Source of the DNA: Acanthosepion lycidas | Lineage: Eukaryota; Mollusca; Cephalopoda; Sepiida; Sepiidae | Assembly: GCA_963932145.1 (NCBI GenBank) | Contig: CAWVQA010000090.1 | Coordinates: 7,501 to 71,500, forward strand | Reading direction: 5' to 3' | Length of the DNA: 64,000 bases | In this document: positions 24,001 to 36,589 of the stretch, piece after piece | Layout: the number at the start of each line of letters is the position of its first letter | How positions within the stretch are numbered: the stretch's first letter is position 1 | Translations under genes and position numbers: made by a program | Notes under the pieces: generated by a model | What the model saw: only the letters and a program-made list of their open reading frames with translations | What the model was told of the DNA's origin: nothing | The model's database searches: none

Positions 24001-27000
24001 TATGGCTGTCAATCGTATAAAACAAGTTTCAGATGACAGTATAATGATACTGGTATCAAAAAGTCAGTTTTTTTTATTTATCTTCATAATTACGAGGATT
24101 GGTTGATAAATATGGCTGTCAATCGTATAAAACAAGTTTCAGATGACAGTATAATGATACTGGTATCAAAAAGTCAGTTTTTTTTATTTATCTTCATAAT
24201 TACGAGGGTTGTTTGATAAATATGGCTGTCAATCGTATAAAACAAGTTTCAGGTGACAGTATAATGATACTGGTATCAAAAAGTCAGTTTTTTTTATTTA
24301 TCTTCATAATTACGAGGATTGGTTGATAAATATGGCTGTCAATCGTATAAAACATGTTTCAGATGACAGTATAATGATACTGGTATCAAAAAGTCAGTTT
24401 TTTTTTTATTTATCTTCATAATTACGAGGATTGTTTGATAAATATGGCTGTCAATCGTATAAAACATGTTTCAGATGACAGTATAATGATACTGGTATCA
24501 AAAAGTCAGTTTTTTTTTTATTTATCTTCATAATTACGAGGATTGGTTGATAAATATGGCTGTCAATCGTATAAAACAAGTTTCAGATGACAGTATAATG
24601 ATACTGGTATCAAAAAGTCAGTTTTTTTTATTTATCTTCATAATTACGAGGATTGGTTGATAAATATGGCTGTCAATCGTATAAAACAAGTTTCAGATGA
24701 CAGTATAATGATACTGGTATCAAAAAGTCAGTTTTTTTTTTATTTATCTTCATAATTACGAGGATTGTTTGATAAATATGGCTGTCAATCGTATAAAACA
24801 TGTTTCAGATGACAGTATAATGATACTGGTATCAAAAAGTCAGTTTTTTTTTTATTTATCTTCATAATTACGAGGATTGGTTGATAAATATGGCTGTCAA
24901 TCGTATAAAACAAGTTTCAGGTGACAGTATAATGATACTGGTATCAAAAAGTCAGTTTTTTTTATTTATCTTCATAATTACGAGGATTGGTTGATAAATA
25001 TGGCTGTCAATCGTATAAAACAAGTTTCAGATGACAGTATAATGATACTGGTATCAAAAAGTCAGTTTTTTTTATTTATCTTCATAATTACGAGGATTGG
25101 TTGATAAATATGGCTGTCAATCGTATAAAACAAGTTTCAGATGACAGTATAATGATACTGGTATCAAAAAGTCAGTTTTTTTTTTATTTATCTTCATAAT
25201 TACGAGGATTGTTTGATAAATATGGCTGTCAATCGTATAAAACATGTTTCAGATGACAGTATAATGATACTGGTATCAAAAAGTCAGTTTTTTTTTTATT
25301 TATCTTCATAATTACGAGGATTGGTTGATAAATATGGCTGTCAATCGTATAAAACAAGTTTCAGATGACAGTATAATGATACTGGTATCAAAAAGTCAGT
25401 TTTTTTTATTTATCTTCATAATTACGAGGATTGGTTGATAAATATGGCTGTCAATCGTATAAAACAAGTTTCAGATGACAGTATAATGATACTGGTATCA
25501 AAAAGTCAGTTTTTTTTTTATTTATCTTCATAATTACGAGGATTGTTTGATAAATATGGCTGTCAATCGTATAAAACATGTTTCAGATGACAGTATAATG
25601 ATACTGGTATCAAAAAGTCAGTTTTTTTTTTATTTATCTTCATAATTACGAGGATTGTTTGATAAATATGGCTGTCAATCGTATAAAACAAGTTTCAGAT
25701 GACAGTATAATGATACTGGTATCAAAAAGTCAGTTTTTTTTATTTATCTTCATAATTACGAGGATTGGTTGATAAATATGGCTGTCAATCGTATAAAACA
25801 AGTTTCAGATGACAGTATAATGATACTGGTATCAAAAAGTCAGTTTTTTTTATTTATCTTCATAATTACGAGGGTTGTTTGATAAATATGGCTGTCAATC
25901 GTATAAAACAAGTTTCAGGTGACAGTATAATGATACTGGTATCAAAAAGTCAGTTTTTTTTATTTATCTTCATAATTACGAGGATTGGTTGATAAATATG
26001 GCTGTCAATCGTATAAAACAAGTTTCAGATGACAGTATAATGATACTGGTATCAAAAAGTCAGTTTTTTTTATTTATCTTCATAATTACGAGGATTGGTT
26101 GATAAATATGGCTGTCAATCGTATAAAACAAGTTTCAGATGACAGTATAATGATACTGGTATCAAAAAGTCAGTTTTTTTTATTTATCTTCATAATTACG
26201 AGGATTGGTTGATAAATATGGCTGTCAATCGTATAAAACAAGTTTCAGATGACAGTATAATGATACTGGTATCAAAAAGTCAGTTTTTTTTATTTATCTT
26301 CATAATTACGAGGATTGGTTGATAAATATGGCTGTCAATCGTATAAAACATGTTTCAGATGACAGTATAATGATACTGGTATCAAAAAGTCAGTTTTTTT
26401 TTTATTTATCTTCATAATTACGAGGATTGTTTGATAAATATGGCTGTCAATCGTATAAAACATGTTTCAGATGACAGTATAATGATACTGGTATCAAAAA
26501 GTCAGTTTTTTTTTTATTTATCTTCATAATTACGAGGATTGGTTGATAAATATGGCTGTCAATCGTATAAAACAAGTTTCAGATGACAGTATAATGATAC
26601 TGGTATCAAAAAGTCAGTTTTTTTTATTTATCTTCATAATTACGAGGATTGGTTGATAAATATGGCTGTCAATCGTATAAAACAAGTTTCAGATGACAGT
26701 ATAATGATACTGGTATCAAAAAGTCAGTTTTTTTTATTTATCTTCATAATTACGAGGATTGGTTGATAAATATGGCTGTCAATCGTATAAAACAAGTTTC
26801 AGATGACAGTATAATGATACTGGTATCAAAAAGTCAGTTTTTTTTATTTATCTTCATAATTACGAGGATTGGTTGATAAATATGGCTGTCAATCGTATAA
26901 AACAAGTTTCAGATGACAGTATAATGATACTGGTATCAAAAAGTCAGTTTTTTTTATTTATCTTCATAATTACGAGGGTTGTTTGATAAATATGGCTGTC

Positions 27001-30000
27001 AATCGTATAAAACAAGTTTCAGATGACAGTATAATGATACTGGTATCAAAAAGTCAGTTTTTTTTTTATTTATCTTCATAATTACGAGGATTGTTTGATA
27101 AATATGGCTGTCAATCGTATAAAACAAGTTTCAGATGACAGTATAATGATACTGGTATCAAAAAGTCAGTTTTTTTTATTTATCTTCATAATTACGAGGA
27201 TTGGTTGATAAATATGGCTGTCAATCGTATAAAACAAGTTTCAGATGACAGTATAATGATACTGGTATCAAAAAGTCAGTTTTTTTTATTTATCTTCATA
27301 ATTACGAGGATTGGTTGATAAATATGGCTGTCAATCGTATAAAACAAGTTTCAGATGACAGTATAATGATACTGGTATCAAAAAGTCAGTTTTTTTTATT
27401 TATCTTCATAATTACGAGGATTGGTTGATAAATATGGCTGTCAATCGTATAAAACAAGTTTCAGATGACAGTATAATGATACTGGTATAAAAAAGTCAGT
27501 TTTTTTTTTATTTATCTTCATAATTACGAGGATTGGTTGATAAATATGGCTGTCAATCGTATAAAACAAGTTTCAGATGACAGTATAATGATACTGGTAT
27601 CAAAAAGTCAGTTTTTTTTTTATTTATCTTCATAATTACGAGGATTGGTTGATAAATATGGCTGTCAATCGTATAAAACAAGTTTCAGATGACAGTATAA
27701 TGATACTGGTATCAAAAAGTCAGTTTTTTTTTTATTTATCTTCATAATTACGAGGATTGGTTGATAAATATGGCTGTCAATCGTATAAAACAAGTTTCAG
27801 ATGACAGTATAATGATACTGGTATAAAAAAGTCAGTTTTTTTTTTATTTATCTTCATAATTACGAGGGTTGTTTGATAAATATGGCTGTCAATCGTATAA
27901 AACAAGTTTCAGATGACAGTATAATGATACTGGTATCAAAAAGTCAGTTTTTTTTTTATTTATCTTCATAATTACGAGGGTTGTTTGATAAATATGGCTG
28001 TCAATCGTATAAAACAAGTTTCAGATGACAGTATAATGATACTGGTATCAAAAAGTCAGTTTTTTTTTTATTTATCTTCATAATTACGAGGATTGGTTGA
28101 TAAATATGGCTGTCAATCGTATAAAACAAGTTTCAGATGACAGTATAATGATACTGGTATCAAAAAGTCAGTTTTTTTTTTATTTATCTTCATAATTACG
28201 AGGGTTGTTTGATAAATATGGCTGTCAATCGTATAAAACAAGTTTCAGATGACAGTATAATGATACTGGTATCAAAAAGTCAGTTTTTTTTTTATTTATC
28301 TTCATAATTACGAGGATTGGTTGATAAATATGGCTGTCAATCGTATAAAACAAGTTTCAGATGACAGTATAATGATACTGGTATAAAAAAGTCAGTTTTT
28401 TTTTTATTTATCTTCATAATTACGAGGATTGGTTGATAAATATGGCTGTCAATCGTATAAAACAAGTTTCAGATGACAGTATAATGATACTGGTATCAAA
28501 AAGTCAGTTTTTTTTATTTATCTTCATAATTACGAGGATTGGTTGATAAATATGGCTGTCAATCGTATAAAACATGTTTCAGATGACAGTATAATGATAC
28601 TGGTATCAAAAAGTCAGTTTTTTTTATTTATCTTCATAATTACGAGGATTGGTTGATAAATATGGCTGTCAATCGTATAAAACAAGTTTCAGATGACAGT
28701 ATAATGATACTGGTATCAAAAAGTCAGTTTTTTTTATTTATCTTCATAATTACGAGGATTGGTTGATAAATATGGCTGTCAATCGTATAAAACAAGTTTC
28801 AGATGACAGTATAATGATACTGGTATCAAAAAGTCAGTTTTTTTTATTTATCTTCATAATTACGAGGATTGGTTGATAAATATGGCTGTCAATCGTATAA
28901 AACAAGTTTCAGATGACAGTATAATGATACTGGTATCAAAAAGTCAGTTTTTTTTATTTATCTTCATAATTACGAGGATTGGTTGATAAATATGGCTGTC
29001 AATCGTATAAAACAAGTTTCAGATGACAGTATAATGATACTGGTATAAAAAAGTCAGTTTTTTTTTTATTTATCTTCATAATTACGAGGATTGGTTGATA
29101 AATATGGCTGTCAATCGTATAAAACAAGTTTCAGATGACAGTATAATGATACTGGTATCAAAAAGTCAGTTTTTTTTATTTATCTTCATAATTACGAGGA
29201 TTGGTTGATAAATATGGCTGTCAATCGTATAAAACAAGTTTCAGATGACAGTATAATGATACTGGTATAAAAAAGTCAGTTTTTTTTTTATTTATCTTCA
29301 TAATTACGAGGATTGGTTGATAAATATGGCTGTCAATCGTATAAAACAAGTTTCAGATGACAGTATAATGATACTGGTATAAAAAAGTCAGTTTTTTTTT
29401 TATTTATCTTCATAATTACGAGGATTGGTTGATAAATATGGCTGTCAATCGTATAAAACAAGTTTCAGATGACAGTATAATGATACTGGTATCAAAAAGT
29501 CAGTTTTTTTTTTATTTATCTTCATAATTACGAGGGTTGTTTGATAAATATGGCTGTCAATCTTATAAAACAAGTTTCAGATGACAGTATAATGATACTG
29601 GTATCAAAAAGTCAGTTTTTTTATTTATCTTCATAATTACGAGGGTTGGTTGATAAATATGGCTGTCAATCGTATAAAACAATTTTCAGATCACACAGAA
29701 TAATGATACTTTCATAAAAAAGAAGTCAGTTTTTTTTTTAATTATCTTCATAATGACGTGGGTTGCTTGATAAATATGGCTATCAATTGTATAAAACAAG
29801 TTTTAGATCACACAGAATAATGATACTGGTATCAAAAATTCAGTTCTTTTATTTATCTTCATAAGTACGTGGGTTGGTTGACAAATATGGCTGTCAATCG
29901 TAAAACAAGTTTTAGATGACTCAGTATAATGATACTGGTATCAAAAATAAGTCAGTTTTATTTTATTTATCTTCATAATTACGGGGGTTGGTTGATAAAT

Positions 30001-30164
30001 ATGGCTGTAAATGGTATAAAACAAGTTTTAGATCACACAGTATAATCATACTGTTATCAAAAAGAATCATTTTTTTTCTTTTATACTGTTCAAAATAACC
30101 GCTCTGAAGTCTGAACAACGTCCACATAATTCTGTTTATTTTTTCATTTCGTCGAAGAAGATTT

Positions 30165-30880
30165 TTTTCTTGTTATCTTGTGTGTACTTTTTAATTTGGA
30201 AGTTCGCGATTTTTTTTCATTCCTTGATTTTATTTCAGTAAAAAAAAAAAAGTATATTCAATATAAGTGTGAACATACAGAAAATTCGTCTCGAATCTTA
30301 CTAAAAATAATGAATTCAAATAAAGCCTAAGCTTAAAATGAAAATAACAATTAGTGAATGCAAAAACACGTTATTTTTTCAGAATGGATAGGAAAAAAAT
30401 GTACTTATTATTTTTGTAATTTTTCAGTGCAATTTTGAAATTCCCCTTCATGTTCGTTTAGGACTTTTTTTTCTTTTCTTTTTTTTATTGTTTTTGTTTT
30501 AGTTTTTTTTTTTAATTAAATAAAGATATGTTTGTCGAAGCAAAGTTTAAAGTTTAAATGCTATTTTCGAATGTGAACTGTTTTTAAAAGAATTTTTATT
30601 TTTTTCATTTTAGCAATTGGTAATTTCTTTTTTTTTTTTTTTTTTTTTTTTTTGTCTGGATGTTCAAAAATGAAATAATTCTGAAACACCGCCTTTGAAT
30701 ATTCACGATTTATGATAAAAAAAAACAAAAAAACATTGGCGCAATTAAATATTTTATATCAAGCAGGTGGGAAAATAAAAAAAAAACAATGCATTAGACC
30801 CCACCTCCAAAAAAAGTATAATTTAATTAAAACAAAACTAAAAAGAAATATAGTGTAAGAATAGAGAATCGTATATAATT
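30165..30880 (-). mobile_element. Interspersed repeat, inverted partner of 8400-8820
   Basis: Minus-strand copy of the repeat at 8400-8820, with about 370 bp extra between the CACCTGCTTGAT and GCTTAGGCTTTATTTGA blocks. The extra part includes a 27-bp T tract at about 30628. No coding frame. Confidence 0.65.
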
Positions 30881-31007
30881 TTTTAAAAATTTATTAAATT
30901 ATTGATTATATCGTGATTCTTGTTAGGCACATAAAGATTGAGCTTTGTTTTATCGTTTTCTCAAATTAGATATCTTTCAATGTAAACTAACTTTTTTTAT
31001 TTATTTT

Positions 31008-31162
31008 GGTTATGTTTTGCATATCTCTCTGCATAATAGTAGTAATCGTAGTACAGTTCTCCGTGTCCTGAATAGCAACCAGGATTGCTAGGTATAGCCA
31101 CGCAATGTTCGCCAGTTGTTCTCTATTCATACTTGTCTATCTAATTTGCATAAGATATTACA
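31008..31162 (-). repeat. 3' LTR of the Gypsy fossil
   Basis: About 155 bp, matching 36494-36645 throughout (shared TTTGCATATCTCTCTGC, AGTACAGTTCTCCGTGT, ATACTTGTCTATCTAATTTG). In element orientation it starts TGTAATATC. The neighbouring AGGGAGG is the expected polypurine tract. Confidence 0.85.
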
Positions 31163-31550
31163 CCTCCCTGAATCGGAGAGGTGGTATACCCTTGTTTTTT
31201 TTTTCTTTTACTCTTCCTGATTATTTTCGTATTGTGTTTTCCTTCCTCTTGTCATTCTTGTTTTCTCTTTAACAGTGATCTCGGCCTCTCTTCATTTTCT
31301 TCTTCATACTCATCCATCTTTTCATTTTCACTTTCTTTCATTTCTTGCTCTGTTCCACTTTTGTAACTTTCTGTCTCTTCTTGTTCTTGATCTTCGATTT
31401 CTACGTCATTCAGTTCGTTTCTGCTTCTGAACTGATCCTCCGCATGTGCCAGTATATGTTGTCCCTTTTTTTCTCAAGTATTGCTTCTTTTTGTCCTTTT
31501 TGTATCAGGAAATTTGCTTCTTCTAGATTAGCCTCTTTATTCTTTCTATA

Positions 31551-31979
31551 TCATACCTTTTCTTTCATTGCAAAGAACATAGTTATGACGGCTCTGATTT
31601 GTCTTCCCATTAATGCCGAAGGGCTCAGATTTCTTCCCGCATGTGGAATGGATCTGTAACTGAGGAGCATTTTTGGTAGATACGCTTTTATGCATTCATT
31701 AAGTGGTGAGAATACTTTTAATTCCATTTTTACCGTTTGTACCATTCTTTCCGCAATGCCATTAGATTGTGGGTGATATGGTGGCATCTTGTATGGGATG
31801 CATCCAGTCTGTTTTAACCACGCACATAAGTTCTCATCGCAGAATTCGGGTGCATTGTCGATGACTAGTGTCTGGGTTACTCCATTCCTTGAGAATATAG
31901 TTCTTAGTACTTGTTTTATTGTGGTGGATTTTCTGCCTTTTACTCTGACAACCTCTGGCCATTCTGAATATGAGTCCAC
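31551..31979 (-). pseudogene. Integrase core piece of the Gypsy fossil
   Basis: A 142-codon stretch holds the catalytic core of a retroviral-type integrase: DSYSEWPEV at the start, VIDNAPEF, then PYHPQSNGIAERMVQ, giving the spaced Asp, Asp, Glu pattern, and a LSYRSIPH segment of the C-terminal half. The similarity is to the Ty3/Gypsy group. Part of the broken fossil element. Confidence 0.9.
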
Positions 31980-32451
31980 TAATACTAAGAAAAATCCCTT
32001 TCTCTGATATGTGTGTGATCCATATGGACTCTAACCCATGATTCTGCTTCCTTGGGCCATGAGTGAATTTTTGCTTGTTTAAAGTGTTTTATTTCCACAC
32101 ATTTTGGGAATCTCTTAACGTATTCCTCTACATCTTTTGAATATCCTGGACACTAGGCTTGTAACTTTAGTCTTCTTTGTGTTGCTGTTATGCCACAATG
32201 CACGTCATCATGTACTCCTTTTAATGTCTCTTCTCTGTATTTCGGGAGCTACTATTATATCTCAATTGCATATTATACCATTTTCTATGTTTAGTTTGTG
32301 CTTTGTTTCTTTAAAGGGTCGCTCTGCCATCAAACACTTCCTCCACGTATTTTTTTTTTAATTCTCTCTACTATTCTGCTTAATATCGGGTCTTGCTTTG
32401 TTTCTATTTTGATTCTATTTAGAGAAAGAACGTCCATTTCTACCCAGTGTA

Positions 32452-32955
32452 TTATTTTATCTTCATCCTTTTTTTGTTTTTCTTCTGTTTCATTCTTGAT
32501 AAAGCATCTACGCGAGGGATAATGTTCCCTTTTACGTATACTATGTCAAAATCGAATGCCATAATCTTTATTGCCCATCTTAAAATTCTTGACGATGTGA
32601 CATTTGGCAATTCTTTTCTCGGGTTAAGTACGAATTCCAATAGTTTTGTGGGCCTATTTTAATAAGAATTTTTTTTCCTGTCAAAAAATTTCGTGTCCTC
32701 TCCATGCTCCATACAATCGTTAGTGCATCTTTTTCAATATTCAATATGCTGACGTGATATGTACATGATTGGATGTTCTTGTGATAGAATAGCAGCAATC
32801 GCCTTTTCACTCGCGTCTGTAGTTAACGTTACTTCTTTTTGTGGATTAAAAACTTTTATTATTAGTTTATTCCTCAGTATTTTCGTTAGTGTTTCAAAAG
32901 CGATAGTTTGATTTTGTGTCCAGTTAAATTCATTGTTTTTTGCGTAAATTTGCAA
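32452..32955 (-). pseudogene. RNase H piece of the Gypsy fossil
   Basis: Contains the RT-RNase H linker and RNase H features of Gypsy elements: FNWTQNQTIAFETLTKIL, then TLTTDASEKAIAAILSQ, and further on a LRWAIKIMAFDFDIVYVKG segment with ADALS-like VDALSRM. Order and spacing fit pol between RT and integrase. Broken. Confidence 0.85.
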
Positions 32956-33349
32956 ATGGCTTTAACTGTATTTTGGTATGTATTTGCTATAAAAAAATTT
33001 ATTAGCCCACAAAAAGGATTCTAATTCTTCTTTATTTGTTGGAGTAACTATTTCTGTTATTTTATTTGTTAGTCTATGGTCGGGCGATATGCTTTCTTTT
33101 GATATTTAATATCCTAAATATGATATCTTCTTACAGTCAAATACACTTGTCTTTGTTTACAGTCATGTCTGACTTTTTTAATCTCACTAAAATTTGCTCT
33201 GTTTTATGTTTTAATTCTTCTTCAGTGCTTGCCCCTACACATATATCGTCCTGGTATATTATTATATTTTTTATTTTTCCTGTTAAGACCCTTTCAATTG
33301 CTTTTTGAAAAATATGACTCGAAGTCTTTACTCCAAACGGTAGACGAGT

Positions 33350-33766
33350 TCATTTTAGTAAGCATATAGGGATGTTTATTGTGGTTATTTCCTTGAATTT
33401 CTCGTCAATTTCTATTTGGTTGTATGCTGCCTTGAGATCAACTTTTGCAAAGGGCTCTATTTTTGCTAACTCATGGCTTGCAGCTTCGATATTTGGCAAA
33501 GGAAAAGAGTCTGAAGATATCTGGTGATTTACACCTATCTTGTAATCACCACAAATCCTTAAATCTCCGTCAGGTTTCTTTATCGCTACTATCGATGACG
33601 CCCAATTGCTACCACCTTGAGTTACTCTTTCTAGTATGCCTTCTTGTATCTTTTTGTTTAATTTGGTTACCACTAAAGGTAGGATATGAATTGGAACTTT
33701 TCTTGATTTTATATATTTTGGGTAATAATTTTCTTTTAGACGAATGCTTGCTTCATAGCCTTTCAA
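33350..33766 (-). pseudogene. Reverse transcriptase piece of the Gypsy fossil
   Basis: A 138-codon frame shows RT fingers and palm: PLVVTKLNKKIQEGILE, SNWASSIVAIKKPDGDLRIC, DYKIGVN, SFPLPNIEAA, and FAKVDLKAAYNQIEI, the segment with the first catalytic aspartate. Downstream RT sequence continues to about 33050 in damaged form. Its upstream neighbour is separated from it by the hAT-like insertion. Confidence 0.9.
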
Positions 33767-33797
33767 TAATCCTATTTCATTTTCTTTTGCTTCTATG

Positions 33798-35404
33798 TAG
33801 GTATGTCCCAGGTAACGCTAAAAAAGTGGTATACCCTGGAGAAAAAAGGTCCCCAAATTGATAAAAAAAAATTTTAACTTGTAAATGTTTGTTAAAATTA
33901 AAATGGGAAGACCAAAGTATTTTTTGAATATTTTTTCACATTTTTTAATCCTTCATATAAATTTAAAAAATTTTATTTAAAAATCTCGTTTTTCTTGAAT
34001 AAAAAAAAATCAGTAAAATTGATTTATCGACATTTCTGCCCGAATTTGAAAAAAAAAAATCAAAATTAGTTCAAAAATCAATTAAAATTCAGTTACACCT
34101 TCTTTTTTTTTTGTTATCTTAGGAAATTTAGAATGATTAAAGTATACTTAATGTAATTTGAAAGAAACATTACTTACTTTTTTAGCAGAAAATTTTTTAA
34201 TAGAGATATTTCCAACCGAAGTGATCGCGTGGGTGCGTGATTGAAGGGTGTTAATTGACGGGCGTCAATATTATGACAACTTACGTCAAGCGAATTTATC
34301 GTACGGTAGCGCAGAAGTGATGTAATTCGTTCTAATTTTTAGTGAACCTGGTTAGTAAATTAAAAAAAAAAAAAAACTTTCTTAACTGAATGAATGCAAA
34401 GCAATTTCTGAAGTAAAAAGAACTTGCTTCTATCAAGAGAAACAAGTCTACCTCGTGACATTATTTCAAAGCTGTGCATCCATACTTTCGTTGGAGACGA
34501 TTTTAAATACAATTTTGGTATATTAAAAAATTATTTTAAAAATGTTAACGGTTGTCAAATTTTAATGAGCTTTCAAATTTATGATCTTTAAAAAGTAGGG
34601 AGCATAATATGTTATTTCCATAAGGCTTCATACAGAAACTTAATTTTGAAATATATAACAACACTTTGTCATATTGTGTATTTAAAATAGAAAAAAAGAA
34701 AAAAATTATTGTAAAAATTCATTTTTCATCAAAAATTTTTTTTTTCAGATAAGAATTACCGTAGTATATGTTATTCAGAAAAGTCATAAAAAGTTTTTTG
34801 AATTAAATATTAGTCTTAGTTTTATTGGGTTTTGTATGTTTACAATTGAGGTAAAAGTTTGGACAATTTTGCACATATTTTTACCAAAAAAATCGATGAT
34901 TTAGAATCTTCAGAGTCTTGTGCATTTAATTGAAAAAAATTATCAGGCTTCAAAAATAAATTTTTGAAGTTTTCATAAAATTAAGTTCGAGGGGTGTAAC
35001 AGATATAAAAAAAAATATTTATACCATGACTTTCAAAATGATAAACATTTCTAAAATAATTTCAATCATTTGTGAATAAGTTCTGAAAGTTTCATTAAAA
35101 TCCAACAAGTACTTGATTTTTGCAAGATTTTCCAAATCAATGTGTTTTTTTTCAACTGAAAACAGTGAAAAACAAGTAATGTTAATATTACCTAATTTTT
35201 GACCTAAAAAAAACAAGATTTTCAACCTAAATTTAAAAAATGCTGCAAATGAAAAAAAAAATTTTAAAATAATTAAAAAATACCTTGGTCTTCCCTCTTT
35301 AATTCTAACATAAACATTTACACTTTACAATTTTTTTTATCAATTTGGGGACCTTTTTTCTCCAGGGTATACCACTTTTTTTAGCGTTACCTGGGACATA
35401 CCTA
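33798..35404. mobile_element. Complete non-autonomous hAT-like DNA transposon
   Basis: A 1607-bp insertion with long terminal inverted repeats (about 130 bp, over 90% alike) that begin TAGGTATGTCCCAGGTAACG on both strands. It is flanked by the 8-bp direct repeat CTTCTATG at 33790-33797 and 35405-35412. An 8-bp duplication with such ends fits the hAT superfamily; P-type elements also make 8 bp. The interior is AT-rich and non-coding, so it needs a transposase in trans. Close TIRs make it the youngest of the family here; relatives lie at 13866-14224, 37370-38615 and 6838-7150. Confidence 0.9.
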
Positions 35405-35412
35405 CTTCTATG

Positions 35413-35720
35413 GAATTGATTAGTCTCGCTTTATCTACCTTTAATGCGTTAATTCCTAGTAATCCGTGATCTTTTTCGCATTCTACAACTGTAATGGGAA
35501 TTATTTCAAAACGCTTCTCGACTTTAAAATTTCCTTGAAATGTACCCACTATTTTCATAGTCGTTCCATCAAATTACTTTAATTGGATGTTGCTTTTTTA
35601 ATTTAGGTCGTCCTAATTATATCCAGACTTTTTTGGTATCAACGTGACTTCACTGCCTGTATCAACTTGTATGTGAAATATTTGTCCATTTATCCTTATT
35701 TTTTCTCTACTTCGTTTTTG
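35413..35720 (-). pseudogene. Retropepsin piece of the Gypsy fossil
   Basis: The minus strand carries the aspartic protease active-site motif VDTGSEVTLIP near 35640-35680 and the family's second-half motif GLLGINALKVD near 35440-35475. The zinc-knuckle region would lie just upstream; Cys/His-rich scraps are visible near 35830-35880. Part of the broken element. Confidence 0.75.
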
Positions 35721-36262
35721 TGTATTCGTTGTAAATGTTTCAGCTTCTTCTTCGAAGGGGATTTGTACCTTTTTTGCTCTTTCTATTTACTTTTCGTATT
35801 TGTATACGTTCTGAAAATGATCTCTTTTTTGCAATTTGAGCAATTTTTCCTTGTCTCGCTCGTGATTTTTTCCACAATATCTTCATTTAATTATGTATTT
35901 GGTCGTGCTCGTCCTGTAAGTCTCGAATTCTTCTTTTGGGTGATTAAATTCTCTCTAATCAACTGTAATTGTTGTAAAAACTCGACGCTAGCTTCCAAAC
36001 TCACCCTACTACTTTGTAGACGTTCCGGTATTTTTCGTTTGTGTTTTTGGTATTACTAGCCTTCAATTATTCTGAGAAGGATTAATTCATCTTCTATAGT
36101 CATTTCCGGTTCTCCCAATTTTTCAAATTCACAATACTTGGCTCGTGCTATCAATCTATGTAAATATTGGGTGCTTGTCTTGTCTCAAAACTTTTGATTC
36201 TTTCGGCGATGACCAATCTTTTCTTTGGTCATATGTTCTTTTTTATAATTTTAATAATTTCT

Positions 36263-36589
36263 TCAAATGTCATTTCTTCTAATTCGTTCTGGTAACACTT
36301 TGTCGAAATTTTCTTCACAGCTTCTCCACCAGATGTAGCAAAAAATAAATCTGTTATCGCGTTTTCTCCTCCGTCGGTCGGTCATTATGTCGCTTAATTT
36401 TTTCATTCTTGCAAATGCAGCAAAAGTTCTTATCCATGTTTCTATATGTTCTGGGTGGTCCAACGAATTTAACGATCCTATCGGCGACGCCATTGTTATG
36501 CTTTGCATATCTCTCTGCGTAGTAGTAGTCATAGTACAGTTCTCCGTGTACTGAATAGCAACTGCGATTGCTAGGCATAGCCAGCCCAT
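36263..36589 (-). pseudogene. Gag start of the Gypsy fossil
   Basis: A 108-codon frame begins in the 5' LTR and continues through TMASPIGSLNSLDHPEH and ETWIRTFAAFARMKKL, like the N-terminal gag segment (hydrophobic residue, Asp-His-Pro-Glu, then Trp...Phe...Phe) of Mag/SURL-like Gypsy elements. The rest of gag (36060-36260) is damaged. Confidence 0.7.

Larger units (their letters stand above)
13408..30080. repeat. 111-bp satellite-like tandem array (about 16.7 kb)
   Basis: The unit runs AATTACGAGGGTTGTTTGAT, AAATATGGCTGTCAATCGTA, TAAAACAAGTTTCAGATGAC, AGTATAATGATACTGGTATC, AAAAAGTCAG, a T run, then TTATCTTCAT; 110-112 bp depending on 8-10 T. The core (about 15050-30075) holds about 135 head-to-tail copies, mostly over 95% alike. 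Six positions vary recurrently: GAGGG/GAGGA, TTGTTTG/TTGGTTG, CAAG/CATG, CAGATG/CAGGTG, TATCAAAA/TATAAAAA, and T-run length. Both edges hold more diverged units. Frames of 69-111 codons within it (repeating INMAVNRIKQVSDDS) arise only where the unit is exactly 111 bp; they are not genes. Confidence 0.97.

Noticed and set aside
15050-30075. CRISPR-like array
   Set aside because: Repeats are contiguous with no unique spacers, and this is eukaryotic DNA.
15050-30075. Hammerhead ribozyme satellite (retrozyme type)
   Set aside because: Neither strand of the unit has the CUGAUGA and GAAA core spacing.
13408-30080. Telomeric array
   Set aside because: Unit length and sequence are unlike TTAGGG-type repeats, and unique sequence continues on both sides.
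31181-36059. Many plus-strand frames over 31-36 kb, several Phe/Leu-rich
   Set aside because: They are antisense shadows of the minus-strand Gypsy fossil or AT-rich background.
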